Assembly (NCBI RefSeq): GCF_002163835.1
Contig: NZ_CP019331.1
Span: forward strand, 1,240,001-1,304,000
Length of the DNA stretch: 64,000 nt
Source: Polaribacter sp. SA4-10
Lineage (GTDB): Bacteria > Bacteroidota > Bacteroidia > Flavobacteriales > Flavobacteriaceae
Direction: 5' to 3'
The position numbers were made by a program, and so were the translations under genes. A model generated the notes under the pieces. The model was given only the letters and a program-made list of their open reading frames with translations, did not search any database and was not told the DNA's origin. Shown in pieces: positions 19,294-28,915 of this stretch (positions within the stretch are counted from its first letter, which is position 1; the number at the start of each line of letters is the position of its first letter).

Positions 19294-19765
19294 CTAATAA
19301 TTCGTTTAACTCTAATAGGTAATCGTATTGCAAGTCTTCATGAAAAGTTGCAATTGCTTTTTTAATTAAAAGTACTTGTCTGTCTAAAGTTGCCAATAAT
19401 CTTGGACTGTTATTGATAGAGGGCTTAAAATTCTTTAGTTTTAAACAAAAGTAAAGTAATAGTTCCACTTCTGTTTCTTTCTTTTTAGAATATCTAATAT
19501 ACTTTTTTGTGAGCGTTAAAATCTTACGAACACTTTTTCTAATATAAAAATAACTTTTAGTATTTATCTGCTCAAAAAGTGCATCAACCTGTTCTTTTAC
19601 ACTTTCTATATACCCTTCTTCGTTATGAGAGTCAAATAGCAAATACGTTAATAGCTCTTTATTTTCTTTTTTAAATTTTGATAACTGTAAACACAAATCA
19701 ATTAATTCTGATGTAGATTGATGTGCCAATTCATCCTTCAGTTTTTTTAGTGTTACCGCTTTCAT
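19286..19765 (-). CDS. Conserved helical protein of unknown function
   Basis: A 159-residue, lysine- and leucine-rich protein predicted to be almost entirely helical, without signal peptide. The start MKAVTLKKLKDELAHQSTSEL could be a short DNA- or protein-binding helical motif, and the middle (YFYIRKSVRKILTLTKKYIRY) is strongly basic. It is the first gene of a two-gene unit with the 123-residue protein, overlapping by 8 bp. It looks like a lineage-specific flavobacterial protein. I do not recognise a functional domain. Confidence 0.72.
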   Translation of the reverse strand: MKAVTLKKLKDELAHQSTSELIDLCLQLSKFKKENKELLTYLLFDSHNEEGYIESVKEQVDALFEQINTKSYFYIRKSVRKILTLTKKYIRYSKKKETEVELLLYFCLKLKNFKPSINNSPRLLATLDRQVLLIKKAIATFHEDLQYDYLLELNELLDE

Positions 19766-19798
19766 TTTTAAATTTTGTTACAAGGTATAAGAAAAAAT

Positions 19799-19833
19799 AA
19801 AACCTCACAGATTTATTAATTTGTGAGGTTTTT
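19799..19833. terminator. Intrinsic terminator downstream of fabV
   Basis: AAAACCTCACA (19799-19809) pairs with TGTGAGGTTTT (19822-19832), a perfect 11-bp stem. It lies just upstream of the start at 19765 and just after the fabV stop at 19852 on the minus strand; both flanks have A/T runs. Confidence 0.75.
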
Positions 19834-19851
19834 AATTCGTTTTAACAACTC

Positions 19852-21039
19852 TTATTTTTCACTTGGTATAGCTACCATTTCATTAACATCTGCATCATAG
19901 TTTATCCCATCAACTTTAAATCCGAATAAATTAAAAAAGTCTTTACTATATCCTTCTAAATCTCCAATTTCAGATAAATTTTCTGATGAAGCTGTTTTCC
20001 AAAGTTCTGCAACTTCAGCTTGTACATCTTCTCTCATTTCCCAATCGTCAATTCTAATTCTTCCTTTTTCATCTAAAGCTAAATCACCTCCAAACAAACG
20101 CTCACTATACAAACGCTGAATTTGTTCTATACAACCTTCATGAATTCCTTTCGCTTTCATTATTTTATACAATAAAGAAATATATAAAGGAATTACAGGA
20201 ATTGCAGAACTTGCTTGTGTTACTAAAGCTTTATTAACAGAAACATAAGCTTTTCCACCAATCGATTTTAAATCGTCTGTAATTGTAAAAGCAGTTGCTT
20301 CTAAATGATCTTTTGCTGCGCCAATTGTTCCTTTTCTATAAACTGCTTCTGTAAGTGAAGGTCCAATATAAGAATAGGCAACTGTTGTAGCATTTTCTGA
20401 TAATAAGTTTTCAGATTTTAATGCGTCCATCCACATTTTCCAATCTTCACCACCCATAACAGCAACTGTGTTTGCAATATCTTCTCCTTCTGCAGGATTG
20501 ATAGAAATTTCTGACACATTTCCTGTATGAAAATCTACTGTTTTATTTGAAAAAACACCTCCAATTGGTTTTAAAACCGATTTGTAACGAACTCCAGTAT
20601 CTGGATGCGTTCTTACAGGTGAAGCCAAACTGTAAATTACTAAATCTATTTGACCTAAATCTTCTTTTATTAAATCTAAAGTCTTTCTTTTAATTTCGTT
20701 TGAAAATGCATCTCCATTTATACTTTTTGCATACAAACCTGCTTTATGAGCATGTTTTTCAAAAGCTGCAGTATTATAATATCCTGCAGATCCTGTTTTT
20801 CCTGGCGCAGAAGGTTTGTCAAAATAGACACCTATAGTTGCTGCATCAGATCCAAAAGCACTAGAAATTCTAGATGCTAATCCAAACCCTGTTGATGACC
20901 CAATTACTAGTACTTTTTTTGCACCCTTAATTGCTCCTTTCGATGTTACGTATTCTATTTGCTTTTTTACATTTTCATCACAACCTGTTGGATGTGCAGT
21001 TAAACAAATAAAGCCTCTTGTTCTTGGTTCTATAATCAT
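19852..21039 (-). CDS. fabV: Enoyl-[acyl-carrier-protein] reductase FabV
   Basis: A 395-residue NADH-dependent trans-2-enoyl reductase for the last step of fatty acid elongation. It begins with the characteristic IEPRTRGFICLTAHP (residues 3-17), has a Rossmann loop VLVIGSSTGFGLASRI (about 43-58) and the long YX8K active-site spacing (YRKGTIGAAK, near 235-244) that separates FabV from FabI. Length is normal. FabV enzymes are insensitive to triclosan. It lies 10 bp downstream of purC on the same strand, and an intrinsic terminator follows. Confidence 0.95.
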   Translation of the reverse strand: MIIEPRTRGFICLTAHPTGCDENVKKQIEYVTSKGAIKGAKKVLVIGSSTGFGLASRISSAFGSDAATIGVYFDKPSAPGKTGSAGYYNTAAFEKHAHKAGLYAKSINGDAFSNEIKRKTLDLIKEDLGQIDLVIYSLASPVRTHPDTGVRYKSVLKPIGGVFSNKTVDFHTGNVSEISINPAEGEDIANTVAVMGGEDWKMWMDALKSENLLSENATTVAYSYIGPSLTEAVYRKGTIGAAKDHLEATAFTITDDLKSIGGKAYVSVNKALVTQASSAIPVIPLYISLLYKIMKAKGIHEGCIEQIQRLYSERLFGGDLALDEKGRIRIDDWEMREDVQAEVAELWKTASSENLSEIGDLEGYSKDFFNLFGFKVDGINYDADVNEMVAIPSEK

Positions 21040-21049
21040 TGTAGTTAGT

Positions 21050-21997
21050 TTAGTTTGCTAAAAAAGAATTTACATTCTTCTCAATTCTATTCATTACATT
21101 TTCTGTGGAAGCTTTTACAAAAGCTTCTCCAGTAATTTGTTCATATAATTCTATGTATCTGTTAGAAATTTCGATGACTTTTTCATCAGACATTTCTGGA
21201 ATTTGTTGTCCGTCTTTTCCTTGAAAACCGTTTTCAATTAACCACTGACGTACAAATTCTTTTGACAATTGTTTTTGAATTTCTCCATTTTCTTGTCTTT
21301 CTTTATAACCATCAGCATAAAAATAACGAGAAGAATCTGGTGTATGAATTTCATCAATTAAAACAATTTTCCCTTCTTTTGTTTTTCCGAATTCATATTT
21401 AGTATCTACTAAAATCAATCCTCTTTTTGCTGCTATTTCTGTTCCTCTTTGAAAAAGTTTTCTTGTGAAATCTTCTAAAACTAAATAATCTTCTTCAGAA
21501 ACAATCCCTTTTGACAAAATCTCTTCTCTAGAGATATCTTCATCATGTTCCCCATTATCTGCTTTTGTTGATGGTGTAATTAATGGGTTCGGAAATTGAT
21601 CGTTTTCTTTTAATCCTTCCGCCATTTCTACTCCACACAGCACTCTTTCACCTAATTTATACTCTCTTGCTGCATGACCAGATAAATAGCCACGAATTAC
21701 CATTTCTACTTTAAAAGGTTCACATAAATGTCCAACTGCAACATTTTCATCTGGAGTTGCAATTAACCAATTAGGAACAATATCTACTGTATCATTCATC
21801 ATTTTGGTTGCAATCTGATTTAAAATTTGTCCTTTAAACGGAATTTGACGCGGTAAAATAACATCGAAAGCAGATAACCTATCTGTAGCAATCATTACTA
21901 AAAGTTCATCATTAATATTATAAACTTCCCTTACTTTACCTTTATAAACAGACTTTAAGTTTTGAAACTGAAAATTTGTCTCGTTAATTGTATTCAT
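21050..21997 (-). CDS. purC: Phosphoribosylaminoimidazolesuccinocarboxamide synthase
   Basis: A 315-residue SAICAR synthetase, which joins CAIR and aspartate using ATP in purine synthesis. Recognisable are [28 protein letters not shown] (residues 18-45), [20 protein letters not shown] and the substrate loop [28 protein letters not shown] (about 198-225). The C-terminal extension is typical of the Bacteroidota/yeast-like form rather than the shorter E. coli type. It is followed by fabV after 10 bp and preceded by the phoH-like gene, so the three genes may be one transcript. Confidence 0.95.
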   Translation of the reverse strand: MNTINETNFQFQNLKSVYKGKVREVYNINDELLVMIATDRLSAFDVILPRQIPFKGQILNQIATKMMNDTVDIVPNWLIATPDENVAVGHLCEPFKVEMVIRGYLSGHAAREYKLGERVLCGVEMAEGLKENDQFPNPLITPSTKADNGEHDEDISREEILSKGIVSEEDYLVLEDFTRKLFQRGTEIAAKRGLILVDTKYEFGKTKEGKIVLIDEIHTPDSSRYFYADGYKERQENGEIQKQLSKEFVRQWLIENGFQGKDGQQIPEMSDEKVIEISNRYIELYEQITGEAFVKASTENVMNRIEKNVNSFLAN

Positions 21998-22059
21998 TTT
22001 TATGGTGTTGTTAGTTGCTGCAAAAATAGACTAAAGACTATCTAATAACAACTAAAAAT

Positions 22060-23010
22060 TTATTCTGTTTCTATACTCTTATAAGCCGTAATAATACGCT
22101 TCACTAATCGATGCCTAATTACATCACTCTCATCAAAATATACCTGTGCAATTCCATCAATATCTTTTAAAGCCAACAAAGATTCTTTTAAACCAGAAAC
22201 TTGTCTTCTTGGCAAATCTATTTGACCAGGATCTCCATTAATAATAAACTTTGCGTTTTTACCCATTCTGGTTAAAAACATCTTCATTTGATTATGAGTT
22301 GTATTTTGTGCTTCATCTAAAATTACAAAAGCATTGTCTAATGTTCTACCACGCATAAATGCCAAAGGAGCTATTTGTATAATGCCTTTTTCCATATGAG
22401 ATTCTAATTTTTCATGTGGAATCATATCACGCAACGCATCATATAAAGGTTGCATATAAGGATCTAATTTCTCTTTTAAATCTCCAGGAAGAAATCCTAA
22501 ATTTTCTCCAGATTCAACTGCCGGTCTTGTTAAAATAATTTTTCTAACCTCTTTTTCTTTTAATGCTTTTACAGCCAAAGCAACTGCTGTATATGTTTTT
22601 CCTGTCCCTGCAGGCCCCACAGCAAATAACATATCATTTTTACCCATCAACGCAACCATTTTACGTTGGTTTTCTGTTTGAGGACTTATCAATTTTCCGT
22701 TTACGCCATGTAACAAAAGGTCTTTAGTACTTCTAGAAGTTGTTTTTTCTTCTTTTCCGCTTGAAGTTAAAATGCGTTCAATACTATTGTCATCTAGCTT
22801 ATTGTATTTATTAAAATACTTTATTAGGCGTTCAAAACGTATTTCAAATTCGTTTAAAATTTCTGGTTCTCCATAGATTTTGAGTTGAGACCCACGAGCA
22901 ACAATTTTAATCTTGGGAAAGTACTTTTTTAGTTGCTCAACAGTACTATTATGTTCCCCAAAAAAATCTTTAGGACTAATTTCTGTAAGTTCTATAATGC
23001 GTTCGTTCAA
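22060..23010 (-). CDS. PhoH-family ATPase (PhoH-like/YbeZ type)
   Basis: A 316-residue cytosolic protein. A short N-terminal KH-like nucleic-acid domain (about residues 15-75) precedes the PhoH ATPase with Walker A GPAGTGKTYTA (about 127-137), the ILTRPAVESGENLGFLPGD segment and Walker B FVILDEAQNTT (about 226-236). YbeZ-type PhoH proteins are linked to RNA processing and ribosome maturation, often with the RNase YbeY. The usual ybeY neighbour is not present here. The start agrees with related proteins. It precedes purC on the same strand by 62 bp. Confidence 0.9.
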   Translation of the reverse strand: MNERIIELTEISPKDFFGEHNSTVEQLKKYFPKIKIVARGSQLKIYGEPEILNEFEIRFERLIKYFNKYNKLDDNSIERILTSSGKEEKTTSRSTKDLLLHGVNGKLISPQTENQRKMVALMGKNDMLFAVGPAGTGKTYTAVALAVKALKEKEVRKIILTRPAVESGENLGFLPGDLKEKLDPYMQPLYDALRDMIPHEKLESHMEKGIIQIAPLAFMRGRTLDNAFVILDEAQNTTHNQMKMFLTRMGKNAKFIINGDPGQIDLPRRQVSGLKESLLALKDIDGIAQVYFDESDVIRHRLVKRIITAYKSIETE

Positions 23011-23138
23011 ATGTTTATTTTTAGTTGATTAATAACAATTATATTTCAATTAAAAATAGCGAATAAATTTTCTAAAATGATTAGATTTGCGTAAAATAGT
23101 TAACAACTTTTACACATTTAATTAACAGCCAATATTTA

Positions 23139-23999
23139 ATGTCTTTAATCACTTTAACAACAGATTTCGGAACAAAAGACCACTTTGTTGGCGCTGTAAA
23201 AGGAGCTATTTACTCAGAACTATCTGATGCTAAAATTGTAGATATTACTCATGAAATATCACCATTTAACATTACAGAAACCGCTTATATTTTAAAAAAC
23301 TCTTACAAAAGCTTTCCTGACGGAACAATACATATTGTTGGTGTAGACTCTGAATTAAGTAATGACAACAAGCATATTGCCTTAGAGCTAGACAATCATT
23401 TCTTTGTATGTCCAGATAATGGATTAATCTCAATGATTGCTTCAGAAATTCATCCTACAAAAATTGTTGAAATTAATATTCATGACAGAATCGAAAGCAG
23501 TTTCCCTGTTTTAGATGTTTTTGTACAAGTAGCATGTTTTATTGCTCGTGGTGGAAATTTAACAGTTATTGGTAAAGAAATTCACTCTTTTAAAAAGATG
23601 ACTGAAATTCAGCCAAAAGTGAATCAAATGCAAAACCAAATTATTGGAGGTGTTATTTATATAGATAATTATGGAAACGTAATTAGCAACATTAGCAAAA
23701 AAATGTTTAACGATATTGGTAAAGGAAGAAGCTTTAAAGCAACGGCAAGACGTTACTCTTTTACTAAAATATTTTCAAAATATAATGAGATTACAGGTGA
23801 AAGTGCTCATGATAATAGCCAATTTGATGGCAGTAAACTTGCCATTTTTAATTCTGCAGGGTATTTAGAAATTGCTATTTATAGAAGTAATTTAAAAACT
23901 GTAGGTGGCGCATCTACTTTATTAGGTTTAGGCTATAGAGACTCAATTGTAATTGAGTTTTTCAATGATTCTAAACCAACTTATACTATTTTAAACTAA
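23139..23999 (+). CDS. SAM hydroxide adenosyltransferase (DUF62 family)
   Basis: A 286-residue protein of the family that contains SAM-dependent fluorinase and chlorinase. It starts ITLTTDFGTKDHFVGAVKGA (residues 4-23) and includes DITHEISPFNITETAY and a C-terminal domain with YIDNYGNVISNI. Ordinary bacterial members use water rather than halide and hydrolyse S-adenosylmethionine to adenosine and methionine; this is the default expectation. It heads a plus-strand group with the monooxygenase-fold and acetyltransferase genes, separated by 4 bp and overlapping by 1 bp respectively. Confidence 0.88.
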   Translation: MSLITLTTDFGTKDHFVGAVKGAIYSELSDAKIVDITHEISPFNITETAYILKNSYKSFPDGTIHIVGVDSELSNDNKHIALELDNHFFVCPDNGLISMIASEIHPTKIVEINIHDRIESSFPVLDVFVQVACFIARGGNLTVIGKEIHSFKKMTEIQPKVNQMQNQIIGGVIYIDNYGNVISNISKKMFNDIGKGRSFKATARRYSFTKIFSKYNEITGESAHDNSQFDGSKLAIFNSAGYLEIAIYRSNLKTVGGASTLLGLGYRDSIVIEFFNDSKPTYTILN

Positions 24000-24003
24000 A
24001 AAA

Positions 24004-24300
24004 ATGTTTGTAAGAATTGTAAAAATGAGTTTTCACTTAAAAGATATTGATGCTTTTTTATCAATGTTTAATGAAAAAAAAGAACAAATAAGAAATAGTG
24101 ATGGTTGTAACTTGTTAGAATTATACCAAGACAAAGCAAACCCTGAAATATTTTTCACCTATTCTTATTGGGAAAATGAACAAGATTTAGAAAATTATAG
24201 AAATTCTGATCTTTTTAAAACCGTTTGGGCAAAAACCAAACAATATTTTAACGATAAACCTCTAGCTTGGAGTCTTGATAAAAAAGCAAGTTTAAAATAA
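24004..24300 (+). CDS. Antibiotic biosynthesis monooxygenase (ABM) fold protein
   Basis: A 98-residue protein with the dimeric alpha-beta ferredoxin-like ABM pattern: a first strand FVRIVKMSF, a helix, GCNLLELYQDKANPEIFFTYSYWENEQDLENYRNSDLFKTVW in the middle and a short C-terminal strand. ABM proteins include YgiN-like quinol monooxygenases and many of unknown function. It sits between the SAM hydrolase and acetyltransferase genes; its last base is shared with the next ATG, indicating translational coupling. Confidence 0.83.
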   Translation: MFVRIVKMSFHLKDIDAFLSMFNEKKEQIRNSDGCNLLELYQDKANPEIFFTYSYWENEQDLENYRNSDLFKTVWAKTKQYFNDKPLAWSLDKKASLK

Positions 24301-24833
24301 TGAATTTCAATTTCAGTCCTTTTCCTGTTTTAGAAACAGAAAGATTAACATTAAGAGAATTAAACTTAGAGGATACAAAAACCATCTTTGGCTTAAGAAC
24401 TAATAAAGAAGTTAACAAGTATATTAAACGAGATACTCCTAAAAATCTAGCTGAAACGAGAGCTTTTATAGATATGATTTCTAATTTAGTGTCTAATAAC
24501 GAAGGTGTTTTTTGGGTATTAGAGTCTAAACAAAGTAATGACCTAATAGGTACAATTGGTTTAAGAAACTTTGACGTTGAAGATAATTATGCAGAAGTTG
24601 GTTATGAATTAAACCCTGATTATCAACAAGAAGGTTTTATGACTGAAGCTTTAAAAGAAGTTATAAATTTTGGATTTAATAATTTAGAATTAAAAACGAT
24701 AGAAGGTTTTACTCACAAAAATAATAGTGCTTCTACTGCGTTGTTAGAGAAACAAAATTTTGTTTTTCAACCAGAAAGAAAAGATGAAAATTTTGAAGAT
24801 AATCGTATTTATAGGTTAGAAAACAAAATCTAG
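24300..24833 (+). CDS. GNAT family N-acetyltransferase (RimJ/RimL-like)
   Basis: A 177-residue GNAT enzyme. The opening PFPVLETERLTLRELNLEDTK is typical of the RimJ/RimL-like subgroup. The acetyl-CoA-binding region is in VGYELNPDYQQEGFMTEALKEVINFGF, and HKNNSASTALLEKQNFVFQPERK closes the fold. Such enzymes acetylate protein N termini, small amines or antibiotics; the acceptor here is unknown. It overlaps the stop of the previous gene by one base and is followed by gldF after 47 bp. Confidence 0.87.
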   Translation: MNFNFSPFPVLETERLTLRELNLEDTKTIFGLRTNKEVNKYIKRDTPKNLAETRAFIDMISNLVSNNEGVFWVLESKQSNDLIGTIGLRNFDVEDNYAEVGYELNPDYQQEGFMTEALKEVINFGFNNLELKTIEGFTHKNNSASTALLEKQNFVFQPERKDENFEDNRIYRLENKI

Positions 24834-24880
24834 AACGAATAGCATTCTTAATTCATATTAAACGCTTAAACAATTACACA

Positions 24881-25600
24881 TTGATTGCTATTTTAAAAAA
24901 AGAATTTAACTCATATTTTGCAAGCCCAATAGCCTATTTGGTTATTGGGGTTTTCTTGTTAATTAATGGTTTATTTCTTTGGTTTTTTAAAGATGATTTT
25001 AATATTTTAAACGCTGGTTTTGCTGATATAAATCCGTTTTTCTTTTTAGCACCTTGGGTATTTCTATTCTTAATTCCTGCAATTACAATGAAAAGTTTTG
25101 CTGATGAATTTAACAGCGGAACCATAGAGCTTTTAAAAACAAAACCACTTTCTGATTGGCAAATTGTAATTGGAAAATTTATAGCCTCACTTCTATTAGT
25201 TCTTATTGCTTTAATTCCTACGCTTACTTATGTTTATACCGTTTATCAATTAGGAAACCCGGTTGGGAACATCGATTTTGGAAGTACAATTGGCTCTTAT
25301 ATCGGTTTGTTATTTTTAGCAGCAACCTATACCTCAATTGGTTTGTTTACTTCTACACTTTCTAAAAATCAAATTGTTGCATTTATTCTGGGTGTTTTTA
25401 TCACTTTTTTCTTGTTTTATGGCTTTGATGCTATTTCAAATTCCTTTGGGAATAATGCCATAGCGATTAAGAAAATTGGAATTAATGAACATTTTAAAAG
25501 TATTTCTAGAGGTGTAATTGACACAAGAGATATTCTCTATTTTGTAAGTGTTAGTTTCTTCTTTTTATTCATCACTAAAACACGTTTAGATAATGAATAA
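24881..25600 (+). CDS. gldF: Gliding motility ABC transporter permease GldF
   Basis: A 239-residue ABC-2 type permease with six membrane helices. The start IAILKKEFNSYFASPIAYLV, followed by PFFFLAPWVFLFLIPAITMKSFADE, is highly characteristic of GldF in flavobacteria. GldF, GldG and the ATPase GldA form an ABC complex needed for gliding in Flavobacterium johnsoniae; gldA is not beside these genes. The initiation codon is TTG at 24881; the family N terminus begins exactly here and no ATG is available nearby. The last 8 bases overlap gldG. Confidence 0.93.
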   Translation: MIAILKKEFNSYFASPIAYLVIGVFLLINGLFLWFFKDDFNILNAGFADINPFFFLAPWVFLFLIPAITMKSFADEFNSGTIELLKTKPLSDWQIVIGKFIASLLLVLIALIPTLTYVYTVYQLGNPVGNIDFGSTIGSYIGLLFLAATYTSIGLFTSTLSKNQIVAFILGVFITFFLFYGFDAISNSFGNNAIAIKKIGINEHFKSISRGVIDTRDILYFVSVSFFFLFITKTRLDNE

Positions 25601-27233
25601 GAAGATAAAAAATATTGTTTTTTTAATTACTGGACTCGTTTTACTAAACATTTTAAATCAGTCTTTTTACAAACGTTTTGATTTAACTAAAGACAAGCGT
25701 TATACCCTCTCTGAAACTACAAAATCTATTATTTCTAAGGTTGATAAAAATCTATTTATCAACATCTATTTAGAAGGCGATTTTCCTTCAGAATTTAAAC
25801 GTTTACAGGTAGAAACTCGCCAATATTTAGAAGAATTAGCCGCAGAAAATACAAACATACACATCCAATTTATCAATCCAAATAATCAGCGAGAAAAGTT
25901 GATTAAAAAAGGAATGATGCCAAGTCAATTAACTGTTGAAGAAGATGGTAAACTATCTGAAGCAATTATATTTCCTTGGGCAGAAATTGACTACAATAAA
26001 AAGACCACAATTATTTCTTTATTACCAACTGCAATTGTGGCTTCACAAGATGAACAGTTACAAAAAGCCATTGAAAATTTAGAGTACAGTTTTAGTAATG
26101 CCATAAATTCCATCAACCAGAAAAAAGAAAAACAAGTTGCTATTTTATCTGGAAATGGAGAATTAGAAGATATTTATTTGTACAGTTTTTTAAGTGAAGT
26201 TTCTAAAAAATACAAATTAGCAAAATTTACGTTAGACTCTGTTGCTACAAATCCGCAGAAAACATTAAAAGATTTAACCTCTTTTGATTTGGTGATTATT
26301 GCAAAACCTACACAAAAATTTTCATCTGAAGAAAAGTTTACCTTAGATCAATTTATTGCAAACGGAGGAAAAACTTTGTGGATGTTAGACAATGTTTTGG
26401 CAGATCAAGACAGTTTATTTAACACCGGAAAAATGTTAGCGTATCCAAGAGATTTAAACTTAACAAACTTGTTATTTTCATACGGAGTTAGAATAAATAC
26501 CAATTTAGTAAAAGATTTATATGCTGCAAAAATTCCTGTAGCAACGGGTAAAGTTGGTAATCAAACTCAGTTTAAAAATTTAGATTGGTTTTATCATCCA
26601 TTGGTAAATGGAAATCCAAATCATGCAATTACAAAAAACAATTCTCCTGTAAGATTACAGTTTACAAATCAGATTGATACCCTTAAAAACACCATAAAAA
26701 AAACACCTTTACTAGTAAGTTCTTTGTTGACGCAAAAAGTGGGAACTCCAACTATTATTGAATTACAATCTATTGCAGATGAACCTATAGAAACTGATTA
26801 TAATAGTGGAAAACAATTGTTTGCTGTTTTGTTAGAAGGAGATTTTAAATCTGCTTATAAAAACCGTGTAAAACCTTTTGAAACCTCCCTTTTTAAAGAA
26901 AATGCTACCAATAATAAAATGATTGTTATTGCCGATGGAGATATTGGTAAAAATCAAATTTTAAAAGAAAAACCTCATGATTTATCTACAGATAAATGGA
27001 CAAATGAGCAATTTGGAAACAAAGATTTTTTATTAAATTCTGTAGCTTATTTATTAGATGATTCTGGCTTAATACACCTTAGAAATAAAACGTTACAAAT
27101 ACGCATGCTAGACAAACAAAAAGCATTTAAAGAAAGAAGTTATTGGCAATTTTTAAATGTTGTTCTACCTTTAATTTTATTGTTTTCTTTTGGAGTTGTT
27201 TTCAATTATTTAAGAAAAAGAAAGTATAGTTAA
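25593..27233 (+). CDS. gldG: Gliding motility ABC transporter accessory protein GldG
   Basis: A 546-residue protein with one N-terminal membrane anchor (about residues 7-25), a large periplasmic domain and a C-terminal helix (about 520-540). The opening QSFYKRFDLTKDKRYTLSE matches GldG and the related 'ABC-type uncharacterised transport system' family. GldG works with the permease GldF, whose gene it overlaps by 8 bp, in the ABC complex that supports gliding. The order gldF-gldG is the usual one. A degenerate extragenic repeat follows the stop. Confidence 0.93.
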   Translation: MNKKIKNIVFLITGLVLLNILNQSFYKRFDLTKDKRYTLSETTKSIISKVDKNLFINIYLEGDFPSEFKRLQVETRQYLEELAAENTNIHIQFINPNNQREKLIKKGMMPSQLTVEEDGKLSEAIIFPWAEIDYNKKTTIISLLPTAIVASQDEQLQKAIENLEYSFSNAINSINQKKEKQVAILSGNGELEDIYLYSFLSEVSKKYKLAKFTLDSVATNPQKTLKDLTSFDLVIIAKPTQKFSSEEKFTLDQFIANGGKTLWMLDNVLADQDSLFNTGKMLAYPRDLNLTNLLFSYGVRINTNLVKDLYAAKIPVATGKVGNQTQFKNLDWFYHPLVNGNPNHAITKNNSPVRLQFTNQIDTLKNTIKKTPLLVSSLLTQKVGTPTIIELQSIADEPIETDYNSGKQLFAVLLEGDFKSAYKNRVKPFETSLFKENATNNKMIVIADGDIGKNQILKEKPHDLSTDKWTNEQFGNKDFLLNSVAYLLDDSGLIHLRNKTLQIRMLDKQKAFKERSYWQFLNVVLPLILLFSFGVVFNYLRKRKYS

Positions 27234-27392
27234 CAGTTGGCAGTTGGCATCCCGAACATTACTTTTTATCAAAATATATTTTGATTGAAAGTAGCTTACG
27301 AAATAAATGAGGAGGAATCTCTTATAATAAAGTAAGCATAAAAGATTTCTAAATCGCCTAAAAAATGCTCATTTCGAAATGACATTAAGTAC
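27234..27392. repeat. Degenerate flavobacterial extragenic repeat
   Basis: Starts just after the gldG stop with AACAGTTGGCAGTTGGCA, a short tandem-like flavobacterial tag. It then has GAGGAATCTC and a late GCTCATTTCGAAATGACA, which recall the two ends of elements of the form TCATTTCGAAATGA...GAGGAATCTC. The internal pairing is poor, so it appears to be a decayed copy. It contains no ORF. Confidence 0.5.
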
Positions 27393-28154
27393 TTAAATCA
27401 CTAATAAATCATCATGAATAAAAGTATAACCTAAAGCTTCTTGTACTTTTTTAGAACTGATAATTTTCCATTCATACACTTCATTCTCTTCAAATTCCGG
27501 AACCTCAAAATCGGCACTTAATTTTGCATTTGTATAAAACTCTCTTCTTGTAGGATGATGATTAGAACATGCATTAAAAGTTTCATTCCAACAATTTTGA
27601 GCTATAATTTCATGAATAATTTCGATACAATCTTCTTTATGAATCATATTTACAAACCCTTTTGGTTGAGGAATTTTTCGTCCATTTTTAAACCAATTAG
27701 AAGGATGTCTTTCATCTCCAAATAAACCAGCAAAACGAATAATTGTAGTTTCAAAAAAAGTGTTTTCTCTAAATAAATTTTCAATTTCTGTAAGCGGAGT
27801 TTCTAAAACGGCATCCTCTTCCGTCATCACTTTATTTATTCTTCCATAGACAGAAGTAGCACTTATAAAAATCACTTTCTGAACAGGAGAATTCTGAATT
27901 TGAGAAATCAGGTTTTTAAAAGCGTCAACATCTTTAGAAGTAATTGCAATTATTAAAATTTCAGAATTTAGAAATTCATCAAACTCCTCAAAATCGGTAA
28001 TATCTACCAAAAAAGGTTCAATATTGTTAACTTCTAAAAGCGCTAACTTTTCTTCTCTAGTAGTAGCGCCTTTTACAGAATAACCTTCATCTAATAAAGA
28101 GATTGCTACTGGTTTTCCTAACCAACCACAACCAAGAACACTAACACTTCTCAT
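27393..28154 (-). CDS. NAD(P)-binding SDR-like oxidoreductase/epimerase
   Basis: A 253-residue Rossmann protein related to the atypical short-chain dehydrogenases of the YeeZ type. It opens RSVSVLGCGWLGKPVAISLLDEGY, with a GxGxxG-like dinucleotide loop, and later has FISATSVYG and TIIRFAGLFG, the counterparts of epimerase motifs. The canonical catalytic YxxxK is not clear, so enzymatic chemistry is uncertain. Its start overlaps the aquaporin gene end by 14 bp on the same strand, so they are cotranscribed. Confidence 0.8.
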   Translation of the reverse strand: MRSVSVLGCGWLGKPVAISLLDEGYSVKGATTREEKLALLEVNNIEPFLVDITDFEEFDEFLNSEILIIAITSKDVDAFKNLISQIQNSPVQKVIFISATSVYGRINKVMTEEDAVLETPLTEIENLFRENTFFETTIIRFAGLFGDERHPSNWFKNGRKIPQPKGFVNMIHKEDCIEIIHEIIAQNCWNETFNACSNHHPTRREFYTNAKLSADFEVPEFEENEVYEWKIISSKKVQEALGYTFIHDDLLVI

Positions 28155-28824
28155 TACAACAATTATCGTCTTTTACTAATTTACAAGAAACCACTGCTAA
28201 CAAAGCACCTAAAATTGGTGCTAAAATATACATCCATAAATGTTGTAAATTACCAGAAACAAGAGCTGGTGCAATAGATCTAGCAGGATTCATAGAAGCA
28301 TTTGTAATAGGGCCCGCAAACATTGCTTCTAATAATACAACTGCACCAATAGCAATTCCTGCAGTAACACCAATTTCTTTACTACCAGTAGAAACATTTA
28401 TAATAACCACCATTAAGAAAAAAGTAAGCAATAACTCTAATACAAAAGCCCGCCAAACATCTACTGTTGGTATTGTTGCTCCTAAAGTTTCACTTTCAGG
28501 AAACAAGAACCATAAAATTAAACTCGCTAAAATTGCGCCTAAAACTTGTGCTAAAATATATTTAGGAACTTCTTTCCATGAAAACTTTTTTGCATAAGCA
28601 AAAGCAATTGAAACTGCAGGATTAAAATGCGCTCCAGAAGTTTCTCCAAAAGCATAAATCATTGCCATAACAATTAATCCCCAAGTAATTGCAATTCCTA
28701 CATGAGTAACTTCTCCTCCTGTAACTTCATTAACTGTCATTGCTCCTGTTCCGCAGAAAATCATTGAAAATGTGCCAATAAACTCTGATATATATTTCTT
28801 CATGTATTCTAAAAATAATGACAA
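28141..28824 (-). CDS. Aquaporin / MIP family channel
   Basis: A 227-residue MIP channel with six helices. The two NPA boxes are intact: HFNPAVSIAFAYA (about residues 66-78) and NASMNPARSIAPAL (about 176-189). The second is followed by Arg, the selectivity-filter position, favouring a water channel over a glycerol facilitator; that distinction is an inference. The unusual cysteine-rich tail CCNEKC could bind metal. The start is MSLFLEYMKKYISEF; a downstream ATG at 28803 would give the more typical MKKYISEFIGTF start and may be the true one. It overlaps the oxidoreductase gene downstream. Confidence 0.9.
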   Translation of the reverse strand: MSLFLEYMKKYISEFIGTFSMIFCGTGAMTVNEVTGGEVTHVGIAITWGLIVMAMIYAFGETSGAHFNPAVSIAFAYAKKFSWKEVPKYILAQVLGAILASLILWFLFPESETLGATIPTVDVWRAFVLELLLTFFLMVVIINVSTGSKEIGVTAGIAIGAVVLLEAMFAGPITNASMNPARSIAPALVSGNLQHLWMYILAPILGALLAVVSCKLVKDDNCCNEKC

Positions 28825-28915
28825 ATATACATTCCTTTATTTTAAGGTTTTGTTAACATTTAGTGTTTTTTGAATTCGTAATTTTGATACAAAATAAATT
28901 AAATTATAACAAATT

